Below are positions 7,760 through 17,090 of a stretch of 64,000 bases of DNA, piece after piece. Position numbers and translations under genes: made by a program. A model generated the notes under the pieces. It saw only the letters and a list, made by a program, of their open reading frames with translations. It was not told the origin of the DNA and made no database searches. Source of the stretch: Terrabacter aerolatus (GTDB taxonomy: Bacteria; Actinomycetota; Actinomycetes; Actinomycetales; Dermatophilaceae); the NCBI RefSeq assembly GCF_007991735.1, contig NZ_BJYX01000001.1, forward strand, positions 186,001 through 250,000, given 5' to 3'. The stretch's first letter is position 1; each line of letters starts with the position of its first letter.

Positions 7760-8848
7760 ATGCGCATCGGCATCCTCACCGGGGGCGGGGACTGTCCCGG
7801 CCTCAACGCCGTCATCCGGGGCGCGACCCGCGCCGCCGAGGTCACGTACGACAGCACCGTCATCGGCTTCCGCAACGCGTGGCGCGGAGTCATGGACAAC
7901 GACTACGAGATCCTCGACGTCGACCGCTGCCGCGGCATCCTGCCCCTCGGCGGCACGATCCTCGGCACGAGCCGTGACCAGCCCTTCGCCCACGAGGACG
8001 GCCTCAAGCGCGTGCGCAAGGCCTACGACCGACACGGCCTCGACGCCATCATCGGCATCGGCGGCGAGGGCTCCATGGGGGTCGTCAACCGCCTGCACGA
8101 GAACGGTTTCCCCGTCATCGGCGTGCCCAAGACGATCGACAACGACATCTCGCTGACGGAGATGACGTTCGGCTTCCAGACGGCGGTCCAGATCTGCACC
8201 GACGCCATCGACCGCCTCCACACGACGGCCGAGAGCCACCACCGCGTCCTCGTCGTCGAGGTGATGGGCCGCCACGTCGGGCACATCGCGATCTGGTCCG
8301 GGCTCGCCGGCGGCGCCGCGATCACCATCGTGCCGGAGGAGCCCTTCGACATCGACGAGGTCTGCGAGCGGATCGTCCACCGCCACAAGAAGGGCCGCTT
8401 CGCCACCATCGTCGTCGTCGCCGAGGGGGCCCTGCCCAAGACGGGCACGATGGAGATCCCCGCCCCCGAGGTCGACAAGTACGGCCACAAGATCCTCGGC
8501 GGCATCGGCTCGATCCTCGCCCGCGAGATCCAGGGTCGCACCGGCATCGAGAGCCGGATGACGGCGCTCGGCCACATCCAGCGCGGCGGCTCGCCCGTGG
8601 CGTTCGACCGGGTGCTCGGCACCCGCTTCGGGGTGGCCGCGGTCGAGGCCGCGCTCGACGGCGCGTGGGGCCAGATGGTGGCGCTGCAGAAGGGCCGGAT
8701 CGAGCGCGTGCCGGTCGCCGAGGCCATCGGCTCGCTCAAGATGGTCGACGCCGACCTGCTGCGCCTCAACGCGATGTTCCAGCCGCGCATCCCCGGAGAC
8801 GAGCACCCCGGACTTCCCGCCGACGCGCCCACCCCCGTGGAACACTGA
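7760..8848 (+). CDS. pfkA: 6-phosphofructokinase, ATP-type
   Basis: This 362-residue enzyme converts fructose 6-phosphate to the 1,6-bisphosphate. The N-terminus MRIGILTGGGDCPGLNAVIR is the standard nucleotide-binding start, and GGEGS (101-105), PKTIDND (123-129) and MGRHVGHIA follow. Numbering happens to match E. coli: residue 104 is Gly and residue 124 is Lys. In this family Asp104/Lys124 marks PPi-dependent enzymes and Gly104/Gly124 classical ATP enzymes. Gly104/Lys124 is the combination known from Streptomyces ATP-dependent PFKs. An in-frame ATG-like start 75 nt upstream is discarded because the conserved fold begins at 7760. Confidence 0.95.
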   Translation: MRIGILTGGGDCPGLNAVIRGATRAAEVTYDSTVIGFRNAWRGVMDNDYEILDVDRCRGILPLGGTILGTSRDQPFAHEDGLKRVRKAYDRHGLDAIIGIGGEGSMGVVNRLHENGFPVIGVPKTIDNDISLTEMTFGFQTAVQICTDAIDRLHTTAESHHRVLVVEVMGRHVGHIAIWSGLAGGAAITIVPEEPFDIDEVCERIVHRHKKGRFATIVVVAEGALPKTGTMEIPAPEVDKYGHKILGGIGSILAREIQGRTGIESRMTALGHIQRGGSPVAFDRVLGTRFGVAAVEAALDGAWGQMVALQKGRIERVPVAEAIGSLKMVDADLLRLNAMFQPRIPGDEHPGLPADAPTPVEH

Positions 8849-8852
8849 GCGC

Positions 8853-9230
8853 ATGCTCCTCAACTTCGCGCTGCAGACGGTCATCAACGCCGTCGCCCTC
8901 TGGGTGGCAGCCTGGGCGATCCCGGGCATCACCTTCGGTGGCGACTCCACGGGACAGGTCGTCAAGACGGTCGTCATCGTGGCCCTGATCTTCGGCATCG
9001 TGAACGCCTTCATCAAGCCGATCCTCAAGCTGATCTCGCTGCCGTTCATCATCCTGACGCTGGGACTGTTCGTCTTCATCGTCAACGCGCTGATGCTCGA
9101 GCTGACGTCGTGGCTGGCGGGCAAGCTCAACCTCGCCTTCCACGTCGACCACTTCTTCTGGGACGCCGTCTTCGGGGCGCTCATCGTCACCTTCGTGTCG
9201 ATGATCCTCAGCTTCCTCAAGACCGACTGA
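8853..9230 (+). CDS. Phage-holin-family (YvlD-like) small membrane protein
   Basis: This 125-residue protein has about four membrane segments and the conserved NAFIKPILKLISLPF motif typical of the Phage_holin_4_2/YvlD family. Despite the family name, such genes are common chromosomal genes in actinobacteria and nothing else here is phage-like. It begins 4 nt after pfkA, so they are co-transcribed, and a strong hairpin follows its stop. The function of the family is not established. Confidence 0.88.
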   Translation: MLLNFALQTVINAVALWVAAWAIPGITFGGDSTGQVVKTVVIVALIFGIVNAFIKPILKLISLPFIILTLGLFVFIVNALMLELTSWLAGKLNLAFHVDHFFWDAVFGALIVTFVSMILSFLKTD

Positions 9231-9249
9231 GGTCCGGTCGGTCGCTCGT

Positions 9250-9287
9250 CCGTGAGCCCGCTTCCCCTCGGGGAGGCGGGCTCACGG
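9250..9287 (+). terminator. Hairpin terminator after pfkA/holin-like gene
   Basis: An 18-bp stem with a minimal loop: CCGTGAGCCCGC... at 9250-9267 pairs with 9270-9287, including one G-T pair. It lacks a U-tract, as is common in actinobacteria. Confidence 0.75.
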
Positions 9288-9390
9288 CACACCGGCTCCG
9301 AGCGGCGTCGGCCCTGCGCCGGAGCGACCGTTCGCCGAGGGCCGAGCGCGGCACCGGGGTGTCGGCTGGGAGGGTGTCGGCGGGGGGTCC

Positions 9391-9396
9391 TACCGT
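9391..9396 (+). promoter_or_regulatory. -10-like box TACCGT, 6 nt before sbcD
   Basis: TACCGT, then CGTGGC, then ATG at 9403. No ribosome site is present, so a leaderless mRNA is likely. Confidence 0.5.
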
Positions 9397-9402
9397 CGTG
9401 GC

Positions 9403-10599
9403 ATGCGGTTGCTCCACACCTCCGACTGGCACCTCGGGCGCACGCTCCACGGCGTGAACCTCCACGAGGCGCAGACGGCCGTGCTCGAGCGCATCTGCGA
9501 GCTCGTCGAGGACCCGCCCGACGGCATCCCCGTCGACGCGGTCCTCGTCCCGGGTGACGTCTACGACCGTGGCGTGCCCCCCGTCGAGTCGGTCCAGCTC
9601 TTCGAGTGGACGCTCTCGCGCCTGTCGGCGGTCACGACCGTCGTCGTCACCTCGGGCAACCACGACTCGGCGATCCGGCTCGGCTACGGCGCCGGCCTCT
9701 TCCGCGACAGCATCCGCATGGTCACCGACCTCGGGCAGCTCGACCTGCCCCTGCTCCTCGAGGGCGGCGACGGCGTGCGGGCCGCGGTCTACGGCATCCC
9801 CTACCTCGACCCCGACCACGCGCGAGTTGCGCTGGCCGGTGGCGGGGCGCCGCTGCCGCGCTCCCACCAGGCCGTCGTCGGGGCGGCGTGCGACCGCATC
9901 CGCGCCGACCTCGCCGACCGCCCCGGGGTGCGCTCGGTCGTGCTCGCGCACGCGTTCGTCGCCGGCGCCGAACCGAGCGACTCCGAGCGGTCGATCATGG
10001 TCGGTGGCGTCGACCGGGTGGCCGGCACGGCCTTCCACGGCGTCGACTACGCCGCCCTGGGTCACCTGCACGGTCCGCAGGCGCCCGAGAGCGCCGGGGA
10101 CTCGGTCGTGCGCTACTCCGGCTCGCCGCTGCGCTACTCCTTCTCCGAGCAGGACCAGCAGAAGGTCGTCCTGCTCGTCGACCTCGACGCCGCGGGGCCG
10201 GCGCGCGTGACCCCGGTCGAGGTCGCGCAGCCGCGCGCCATGGCCACCCTGCGGGGGCGACTCGACGACCTGCTCGACTCCCCCGCGTTCACCGGGGTCG
10301 AGGACGCGTGGGTGCGGGTCACCGTCACCGACCGGGTGCGCCCCGACTCGCTCATGGACCGCCTCAAGTCCCGCTTCCCGCACGCGCTCCAGGTCTTCCA
10401 CGAGCCCGAGGGCGCCATCGACCGCGGCCGGTCGGGCACGACCGTCGTCAGCGAGCGCGACCCGCGCGAGCTCGGCTCCGACTTCATCGCCTACGTCACC
10501 AAGACCGAGGCGAGCAGCAGCGAGGTCGACGTCTTCGAGGCCGGCTTCGAGGCCGCGGTCAGGGCCCAGCACCGGGCCGAGGCGCAGGAGGTGGGCTGA
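9403..10599 (+). CDS. sbcD: Exonuclease SbcD (Mre11-type nuclease)
   Basis: This 398-residue metallophosphatase-fold nuclease is the catalytic partner of SbcC and cleaves hairpins and blocked DNA ends. All metal motifs are visible in order: DWHLGR (8-13), GDVYDRG, SGNHDS, LAHAFV and GHLHGPQ. A C-terminal capping domain ends in Glu/Ala-rich sequence. The stop is followed one base later by the GTG of sbcC, so the two are co-translated. The length is normal for the family. Confidence 0.96.
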   Translation: MRLLHTSDWHLGRTLHGVNLHEAQTAVLERICELVEDPPDGIPVDAVLVPGDVYDRGVPPVESVQLFEWTLSRLSAVTTVVVTSGNHDSAIRLGYGAGLFRDSIRMVTDLGQLDLPLLLEGGDGVRAAVYGIPYLDPDHARVALAGGGAPLPRSHQAVVGAACDRIRADLADRPGVRSVVLAHAFVAGAEPSDSERSIMVGGVDRVAGTAFHGVDYAALGHLHGPQAPESAGDSVVRYSGSPLRYSFSEQDQQKVVLLVDLDAAGPARVTPVEVAQPRAMATLRGRLDDLLDSPAFTGVEDAWVRVTVTDRVRPDSLMDRLKSRFPHALQVFHEPEGAIDRGRSGTTVVSERDPRELGSDFIAYVTKTEASSSEVDVFEAGFEAAVRAQHRAEAQEVG

Positions 10600-10600
10600 C

Positions 10601-13594
10601 GTGCAGCTGCACCACCTGTCCATGACGGCCATCGGTCCGTATGCCGGCACCGAGGTCATCGACTTCACCACCGTCGGGCGCGCCGGCCTCTTCCTGCTCG
10701 AGGGCCCGACCGGTTCGGGCAAGTCGACGATCATCGACGCCATCACCTTCGCCCTCTACGGCAAGGTCGCCCAGGCGTCCGCGGACGTCGAGCGCATCCA
10801 CTCCCACCACGCCGACCCGCGCACGGTGCCGGTCGTCGTCCTCGTCTTCGAGACCCAGTCGGGGCTCTACCGCGTGCAGCGCACCCCCCGCTTCGAACGG
10901 CCCAAGTCGCGCGGCGAGGGCAGCACGGTGCAGCAGCCGACGATCAAGCTGTGGCGGCTGCAGACGCCGGACGACCTCGACGGCGGCGAGCTGCTCTCCA
11001 CCAACATCGGTGACTGCGACGACGAGATCACCCGCGCCGTCGGGCTGACGCGGGACCAGTTCGTGCAGACCGTGATCCTGCCCCAGGGCGAGTTCGCGAC
11101 GTTCCTGCGAGCCCGGTCCGAGGACAAGGGCAAGCTCCTCGAGAAGGTCTTCGGCACCGCGTTCTTCCGGCGGGTCCAGGACGAGATCGTCGAGGCCGGC
11201 CGCGCTGCGCAGGCCCTGCGCCAGTCCGCCGTCGACGAGATCCGCCTCGCGGTGCACGCGCTGGCCGTCTCGGCGGGCCTCGAGACCGAACGGCGCGACG
11301 TCCTCGAGGCCCTGAGCCGCACCGACCCCGAGGCGCTCGAGTCCGAGCTCGCCCAGGTCGTCGACGAGCTGACCACGCGGGAGCGCCATGCCGGCAAGGC
11401 GAGCCGCGAGGCGATCGAGACCCACAAGCAGATGGCCGACATGGTGGGCGACGCCCGGCTGCGCATGCAGCGTCGCGAGCGGCTCCTCGAGCTCCAGCGG
11501 CAGGAGCACGACCTCGGCAAGCAGGCGGTGCGCTTCGCCGAGCTGCGCACCGAGGTCGACCGCGCCCAGGAGGCGCAGCCCGTCGCCGGCGCCGTGCGCA
11601 CGCTCGCCCTGTCGGAGGGCCACCTCCGCGCCGCAGAGGCCCGGCTGCGACGCGCCCGTGACGTCGTCGACCCGACACTGCGCGACCGCGAGCCGGCGGG
11701 CCTGCGCGAGGCTGCCGCCCACGCCCGCGAGGTCGTCGGGTCGCTCACCGGCGCGATCGCGCTCGAGGACGCCCTCCCTGGCCGCGTCCGGGAGCTGGCG
11801 CAGCTGCGTGAGCGGCTGGACGGCATACGCCGGTCGGTGACCACGGTGACGACCGAGCTCGAGGCGCTTCCCGCGACGATCGCCACGCACGAGCAGGCCC
11901 TGACCGAGGCGCGCCGGGTCGCCGCGCTCCTCGACGGCCGCACGGTCGAGGGCGAGCGCGCCAAGGAGCGCCTCGAGGCCGCGACGGCCCACGAGGCGGC
12001 GACGGCGCGGGTGCCGCGGTCCGAGTCGGCGGCCACCGAGGCGCTGTCGGTCGTCGCGGCGGCCGAGACCGCGCTCGCCGCCCTGCGCCTGGCCCGCATC
12101 GAGGGCATCGCCGGTGAGCTCGGGCTCTCGCTCGTCGACGGCGACCCGTGCCCGGTCTGTGGTTCCGTCGAGCACCCCTCACCTGCGCACCCCACCCTCG
12201 ACGCCGTGACACCCGAGCAGATCGAGGCCGAGGAGGCTCGCGTCGTGCGGCTGCGCGAGCAGGCCACCCGGGCCACCGAGGCGCTCGGGGCCCTCCGGTC
12301 CGAGGTGCGCGAGCTCGCGGTCCGCTGCGAGGGTCTCGACGTCGTGACGGCCCGAGCACGCGCCGTCGCTGCAGCCGACGACCTCGCGGCGTCCGTCCGC
12401 GCCGCCTCCGACGTCGAGGCCGGCTCAGCCCGGGTCGCCGAGCTGCGCGACCGTGTCGACACCCTCTCCGCGCAGGCGAGCCGGCTCGGCGCCGACCTCG
12501 CCCGCACCGAGCAGTCCGTCGCCGACCTCGAGGCCCGCACCACCGAGGAGACCTCGGTCGTCAGCGCCGCCCGGGACGGCCACCCCAGCGTCACCGCCCG
12601 CCGCGACGACCTCGTCGCCGGAGCGGCCCGCATCGACGCCCTCATCGATGCGCTCGGCCAGCGGGACGTCGCCGCGGCCGCGGTGGCCGAGGACACCGCG
12701 GCGCGCGACGCCGACCTCGCCCAGTTCGGCTTCGCCGACGTCGCGGAGTGGATGAGCGCCAACCGCGGGGCCGAGTGGATCAACGCGCGCACCCGTGAGA
12801 TCGCCGAGTTCGAACGCGCCTGCACGCAGGTCCGCGCCGGGCTCACCGGACCCGAGCTCGCCGACGTGCAGCTCGACGCCCTCTTCGACGACATCGAGCA
12901 GCTCGAGGCCCTCGCGGCCGCCGCCAAGAAGGAGCTGGAGGCTGCGACCAACGAGCACGGCAGCCTCCGGGACCAGGTCAAGCGCACGAAGCGCCGCGTC
13001 GCCGACGTCCGGGAGGCGATGACCGGCAACGCCGCCGTCATCGCCCGGACCGCCGATGCCGTGCGCGTCGGCCAGCTCGTCGCCGGCAACGGCGACAACC
13101 AGCTCAACCTCGACCTCGCCAAGTACGTCCTCATCCGCCGCTTCACCGAGGTGCTCTCGGCGGCCAACACCGAGCTCGGACGCTTCTCCGGCGGCCGCTA
13201 CACCCTCGAGCACACCGACGCGAAGAAGGGCAACGCCAAGTCGGGTCTCGGCGTGCGGGTGCACGACATGCACACCAACCAGGTGCGCGAGGTCGGCACG
13301 CTGTCCGGCGGAGAGACCTTCTACGTCTCGCTGTCGCTCGCGCTCGCCCTGGCCGAGGTCGTGCGCGCCGAGTCCGGCGGCGTCGACCTCGGGACGCTCT
13401 TCGTCGACGAGGGCTTCGGCACCCTCGACCCCGACGTGCTCGACGACGTCATGCACACGCTCGAGGGGCTGCGCGAGGGCGGCCGCACCGTCGGCATCGT
13501 CAGCCACGTCACCGAGCTGAAGTCCCGGGTCGCCGACCGCATCGAGGTGCTCGTCAAGCCCGACCGCACGAGCACCCTGCGCATCACCGCCTGA
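10601..13594 (+). CDS. sbcC: SbcC ATPase (Rad50-type)
   Basis: This 997-residue SMC-like ATPase partners SbcD in double-strand-end and hairpin processing. Walker A is GPTGSGKST near residue 35. Long Ala/Arg/Glu-rich coiled coils flank the zinc hook CPVC (Cys517 and Cys520). The C-terminal head has the signature LSGGETF and Walker B LFVDEGFGTLDPD. The GTG start at 10601 lies one base after the sbcD stop. It is complete and of usual length. Confidence 0.96.
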   Translation: MQLHHLSMTAIGPYAGTEVIDFTTVGRAGLFLLEGPTGSGKSTIIDAITFALYGKVAQASADVERIHSHHADPRTVPVVVLVFETQSGLYRVQRTPRFERPKSRGEGSTVQQPTIKLWRLQTPDDLDGGELLSTNIGDCDDEITRAVGLTRDQFVQTVILPQGEFATFLRARSEDKGKLLEKVFGTAFFRRVQDEIVEAGRAAQALRQSAVDEIRLAVHALAVSAGLETERRDVLEALSRTDPEALESELAQVVDELTTRERHAGKASREAIETHKQMADMVGDARLRMQRRERLLELQRQEHDLGKQAVRFAELRTEVDRAQEAQPVAGAVRTLALSEGHLRAAEARLRRARDVVDPTLRDREPAGLREAAAHAREVVGSLTGAIALEDALPGRVRELAQLRERLDGIRRSVTTVTTELEALPATIATHEQALTEARRVAALLDGRTVEGERAKERLEAATAHEAATARVPRSESAATEALSVVAAAETALAALRLARIEGIAGELGLSLVDGDPCPVCGSVEHPSPAHPTLDAVTPEQIEAEEARVVRLREQATRATEALGALRSEVRELAVRCEGLDVVTARARAVAAADDLAASVRAASDVEAGSARVAELRDRVDTLSAQASRLGADLARTEQSVADLEARTTEETSVVSAARDGHPSVTARRDDLVAGAARIDALIDALGQRDVAAAAVAEDTAARDADLAQFGFADVAEWMSANRGAEWINARTREIAEFERACTQVRAGLTGPELADVQLDALFDDIEQLEALAAAAKKELEAATNEHGSLRDQVKRTKRRVADVREAMTGNAAVIARTADAVRVGQLVAGNGDNQLNLDLAKYVLIRRFTEVLSAANTELGRFSGGRYTLEHTDAKKGNAKSGLGVRVHDMHTNQVREVGTLSGGETFYVSLSLALALAEVVRAESGGVDLGTLFVDEGFGTLDPDVLDDVMHTLEGLREGGRTVGIVSHVTELKSRVADRIEVLVKPDRTSTLRITA

Positions 13595-13608
13595 CCCCAC
13601 CCAGCGCC

Positions 13609-13614
13609 TACGAT
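13609..13614 (+). promoter_or_regulatory. -10-like box TACGAT, 6 nt before the DUF1304 gene
   Basis: TACGAT, then CCGAGC, then ATG at 13621. It lies in the 26-bp gap after sbcC and suggests a separate leaderless start. Confidence 0.5.
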
Positions 13615-13620
13615 CCGAGC

Positions 13621-14001
13621 ATGAGGATCGCCGCGAGCGTGTTCATCGGGATGGCCGCACTGCTGCACGCCTACATCTTCTGGATGGAGAGCGTCGGCTG
13701 GACCCGGCCCGAGGTGTGGAAGCGCTTCGGTGTCGCCGACCAGAGCGCGGCCGACGTGACCCGGTCGATGGCCTACAACCAGGGCTTCTACAACCTCTTC
13801 CTGGGTCTCGGCGCCGCCCTCGGCCTCGTGCTCTGGTGGGCCGGTCACGACACTGCCGGACGCACGCTCGCCCTCTTCTGCACCGGTTCGATGGTCGCCG
13901 CGGCGGCCGTGCTCGTCACGACCGGCCGCAGCTACCTGCGCGCGGCGCTGACGCAGGGAACGCTGCCGCTCGTCGGCTTCGTGCTGACGCTGCTCAGCTG
14001 A
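13621..14001 (+). CDS. DUF1304 family membrane protein
   Basis: This 126-residue protein has four membrane segments. The order IAASVFIGMAALLHAYIFWMES, then MAYNQGFYNLFLGLGAALGL, then a C-terminal hydrophobic pair is characteristic of DUF1304. The family's function is unknown. Its stop overlaps the convergent MFS gene by 8 bp through the palindrome TCAGCTGA, which gives a TGA on both strands. Confidence 0.88.
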   Translation: MRIAASVFIGMAALLHAYIFWMESVGWTRPEVWKRFGVADQSAADVTRSMAYNQGFYNLFLGLGAALGLVLWWAGHDTAGRTLALFCTGSMVAAAAVLVTTGRSYLRAALTQGTLPLVGFVLTLLS

Positions 14002-15346
14002 CGTCGGCCCCGGCCTGCCGCACCCGGGCCGCGCCGACGACGAGGATGACGACCCCCACCGCCGCCGACCCCGACGCGAGCGCCGAGTAGCCGAGCGACC
14101 CGACGACGACCCCGGCGGCGACGCCTCCCCCGGCGCCGGCCAGTCCCATGAGCACGTCCGCGAGACCCTGCGTCGCGGGGCGCTCGTCCGTCGCGACGAC
14201 CGACGTCAGCAGCGTCGAACCCGACACGAGCGTGCACGACCAGCCCACCCCGAGCAGAAAGAGGGCGACGAGCAGCAGCCCCGACCAGCCGGCCTGGGAG
14301 CGGGACGCGAGCAGCGAGGCGAGGGTGAGGACGACCCCGCCGGCCATCGCGACGGGAGGGGCTCCCCACCGGTCGACCGCGGCCCCGACGAGCGGGGACA
14401 GGGCGAACATGCCGAGGATGTGCACCGAGATGACGAAGCCGATGACCTCGAGCTCGGCATGCCCGTGCTGCATGTGGATCGGCGTCATGACCATGACGCT
14501 GACCATGACGAGGTGGCCCAGGGCCATGACGAGCATCGCCTGGAGGGCCCGCGGGTTGCGGCGCACGACGGCCAGGCCCCGCCGCATCGACCCGTCGTGG
14601 TTCGGCACGTCGTGGTCCGGGACGTCGTGGTTCGGGACGGCGGCGACCCCTCCGGACGTCGGGTCGGCGACGACGTCGGCCGACACCGCGCTCCGCTCGT
14701 CACGGTCGGCGGCGTCGAGGGCTCGCGCGGTGAGCAACGGGTCGGGTCGCAGCAGCCGGTCGACGACGAGCCACGCGAGCACGAAGCCGACGAGCGAGAA
14801 GACGAACGTCCCCGACAGCTCCGGAAGCCCCAGGGTGTGCGCCAGCGCCTTGCCCGGGCCGACGAGGTTCGGACCGGCGACGGAGCCGATGGTCGTGGCC
14901 CACACGACGATCGACAGGTCACGCCCACGGCGCGCGGGGGCGGCGAGGTCGGCGGCGGCATACCTCGTCTGGTTGTTGGCGGTCGTGCCGCCACCGAAGA
15001 GGAACATGCCGGCGACGAAGAGCGGGAACGACCGCACGACCGCGGCGACGAGCACGAGCGAGGCGCCGAGGAACGCCACGGCCAGCCCCCAGCGCAGCCC
15101 CACCCGCCGCCCCCGGGCCGCCGTCGCGCGCGCGACGGGGATCGTCAGCAGCGCGGTGCCGAGCACCTGTGCCGTCGTGCCGACTCCGGCTAGGGCCTCG
15201 GTGCCGCTGAGGTCCTCGGCGAGGAGGGCGCCGACGGCGATGCCGCACGCCATGCCGACGCCGCTGAGGATCTGCGAACCGACGAGCGTCCGGACGACCC
15301 TGCGCTGCAGGGCCGCCCGGTCGAGCTGAGCTGGAGCGAGGACCAC
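13994..15346 (-). CDS. MFS transporter, 12-TM exporter type
   Basis: This major facilitator protein has about 450 residues. N-terminal helices contain GIAVGALLAEDLSG and a loop with ARATAARGRRVGL in the position of the MFS motif A. The central cytoplasmic loop contains three tandem VPNHD-like units (15-bp repeats near 14598-14643), and C-terminal helices follow. The start is uncertain: the GTG at 15346 lies 8 nt after the paaN stop, whereas the longer open frame would overlap paaN extensively. It probably follows paaN in one transcript. The substrate is unknown. Confidence 0.82.
   Translation of the reverse strand: MVLAPAQLDRAALQRRVVRTLVGSQILSGVGMACGIAVGALLAEDLSGTEALAGVGTTAQVLGTALLTIPVARATAARGRRVGLRWGLAVAFLGASLVLVAAVVRSFPLFVAGMFLFGGGTTANNQTRYAAADLAAPARRGRDLSIVVWATTIGSVAGPNLVGPGKALAHTLGLPELSGTFVFSLVGFVLAWLVVDRLLRPDPLLTARALDAADRDERSAVSADVVADPTSGGVAAVPNHDVPDHDVPNHDGSMRRGLAVVRRNPRALQAMLVMALGHLVMVSVMVMTPIHMQHGHAELEVIGFVISVHILGMFALSPLVGAAVDRWGAPPVAMAGGVVLTLASLLASRSQAGWSGLLLVALFLLGVGWSCTLVSGSTLLTSVVATDERPATQGLADVLMGLAGAGGGVAAGVVVGSLGYSALASGSAAVGVVILVVGAARVRQAGADVS
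14598..14643. repeat. Three 15-bp tandem repeats in the MFS central loop
   Basis: Three copies of GTCGTGGTTCGGGAC-like units (plus strand) encode VPNHD, VPDHD and VPNHD between the two six-helix halves. They are in frame and divergent by one or two bases. Confidence 0.7.
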
Positions 15347-15353
15347 CGGTCGC

Positions 15354-17078
15354 TCAGACGTGGCGACGTGAGGTGATGACGCGGAAGCGGTTCGCGACGA
15401 AGGCCGCGTCGGTGTAGGCGGCGTTCGCCGCCGGGTTGGCCCCGGTGCCGTGGAAGTCGGAGAAGGCCGCCGTCTGGTTGACGAAGATCTGGCCGGTGAG
15501 GTTCTCGGACAGGGCGACACCGCCCTCTGCAGCGGCATCGCGAGCCGCGTCGAGGACCGCCTCGCTCGTCGAGTAGACCGCGGCCGTCATCGCGCCGTGC
15601 TCGCGCACCGTGTCGGCGAGCTGGGCGAGCGACTGCTCCGTCGAGGCGGTGCGGATGAGGAAGCCGACCGGGCCGAAGCACTCCTGGGTGTAGACGTCCT
15701 CGCGGGCGACGTCGACGGCGACGAGGCCGGGCGCGCGCACGACGGCGTCGGGCCACGCCGGGTGCGGGACGCGGCGCGAGTCGAGGACGACGCGACCACC
15801 AGCATCCTCGGCGATCGAGGCGAGGGAGTCGGCGTTGGAGCGCACCTGGTCGTTGACGGTGGCGCCGAGCAGCTCGACCGCCTTGGCGTCGTCGCCCGTG
15901 AGCCGGCCGACGGCCGCGGCGAGACGGTCGCCGAGCTCGTCGAAGCCCAGGTGCCCCTCGTCGGTGTCGATGCCGCCCTCGGGGACGTAGACGTTCTGCG
16001 GCGCCGTGCACATCTGGCCCGAGTAGAGGGTGAGGCTGAAGGCGAGGTTGCCGAGCATCCCCCGCAGGTCGTCGGTCGAGTCGACGACGATCGAGTTGAG
16101 GCCGGCCTTCTCGGTGTAGACGAGCGTGCCGTGGGCGGCCGCCGACTCCTCCAGCCACGCACCGAAGGTCGGGCCGCCGGTGTAGTCGATGATGGCGACC
16201 TCGTCGCGCTCGGCGAGCGTCCTGGCCAGGCCCTGCCCGTCGGCCTCGGGCGCGAGCTGCACGAGGGCCGCGTCGAAGCCGGCCTCGACGAGCACCTCGC
16301 GCGCGACCTCGACGGAGATCGCGAGCGGCAGCACCGCGCGCGGGTGCGGCTTGACGACGACCGCGTTGCCCGTGACGAGCGAGGCGAAGATGCCGGGGTA
16401 GGCGTTCCACGTCGGGAAGGTGTTGCAGCCGATGACGAGCGCGACGCCGCGCGGGACGAGGCGGTAGTCCTTCTGCATCCTCGTCGGCGCGGGGTTGCCC
16501 TCGCGGTCGCGCCCCGGCTTCTCCCAGACGACCGACGTGGGCACGCGCTCCTGCTCGACGAGCCCCGCCGCGATGGCCTCGATCGCGCGGTCCTGCGCGT
16601 GCGGGCCGCCCGCCTGGAACGACATGACGAACGGCTGTCCCGACGTGTGCATGACGGCGTTGGCGATCTCGAAGCTGCGCCGGTTGATGCGGTCGACGAT
16701 CTCGACGCACACCGCCGCCCGCACCTGGGGCCCCGCGTCACGCCAGGCCGGCATCGCCGCGCGCGCGGCCGCGAGACCGGCATCGACGTCGAGGGCCGGG
16801 TAGGTGACCCCGAGCGTCGGCCCGTAGGGCGAGACCTCGCTGCCGACGACCGAGCCGTCGGTCGGCTGGGTCGACAGGACGGCATACGCGGTGTTCAGGT
16901 GCGCCTCGTGCGCGGCCAGCCCGTCGGCGGCGGCGGACTCGCCGTACACGCGCGGGCTCGGCGACTCGGGGTAGCGGGAGTACCAGCCGCGGCTCGCGAG
17001 GGCCTGACGGATCTCGTCGAGGACTCCCGCGTGCGCGTCGAGCAGGGGGTGGGTGGGCGTCGTTGCCGGTGCAGTCAC
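15354..17078 (-). CDS. paaN: Phenylacetic acid degradation protein PaaN (aldehyde dehydrogenase fold)
   Basis: This 574-residue protein matches the actinobacterial PaaN type: an ALDH domain with an N-terminal extension (HPLLDAHAGVLDEIRQALASR) and no C-terminal MaoC hydratase domain. The catalytic Cys is in SGQMCTAPQ, the cofactor loop in CNTFPTWNAYPG and TGNAVVVKPHP, and ECFGPVGF lies near the C-terminus. It is expected to oxidise the ring-opened aldehyde of the phenylacetyl-CoA pathway. The start is GTG with TAGCAT 6 nt before it. It diverges from the paaH-like and paaI genes across a 105-bp gap, which fits one catabolic locus. Confidence 0.9.
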   Translation of the reverse strand: MTAPATTPTHPLLDAHAGVLDEIRQALASRGWYSRYPESPSPRVYGESAAADGLAAHEAHLNTAYAVLSTQPTDGSVVGSEVSPYGPTLGVTYPALDVDAGLAAARAAMPAWRDAGPQVRAAVCVEIVDRINRRSFEIANAVMHTSGQPFVMSFQAGGPHAQDRAIEAIAAGLVEQERVPTSVVWEKPGRDREGNPAPTRMQKDYRLVPRGVALVIGCNTFPTWNAYPGIFASLVTGNAVVVKPHPRAVLPLAISVEVAREVLVEAGFDAALVQLAPEADGQGLARTLAERDEVAIIDYTGGPTFGAWLEESAAAHGTLVYTEKAGLNSIVVDSTDDLRGMLGNLAFSLTLYSGQMCTAPQNVYVPEGGIDTDEGHLGFDELGDRLAAAVGRLTGDDAKAVELLGATVNDQVRSNADSLASIAEDAGGRVVLDSRRVPHPAWPDAVVRAPGLVAVDVAREDVYTQECFGPVGFLIRTASTEQSLAQLADTVREHGAMTAAVYSTSEAVLDAARDAAAEGGVALSENLTGQIFVNQTAAFSDFHGTGANPAANAAYTDAAFVANRFRVITSRRHV

Positions 17079-17084
17079 GGGTCG

Positions 17085-17090
17085 ATGCTA
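17085..17090 (-). promoter_or_regulatory. -10-like box TAGCAT, 6 nt before paaN
   Basis: TAGCAT on the minus strand, 6 nt, then GTG. This suggests a leaderless start. Confidence 0.5.

Noticed and set aside
8853-9230. Possible prophage remnant because of the phage-holin family name
   Set aside because: No endolysin, integrase, structural or att-like sequence is near. The family is widespread as chromosomal genes.
10867-13170. Open frame of 767 codons antisense to sbcC
   Set aside because: Ser/Arg/Ala-rich low-complexity text without a ribosome site. The sbcC frame has Walker motifs and the zinc hook.
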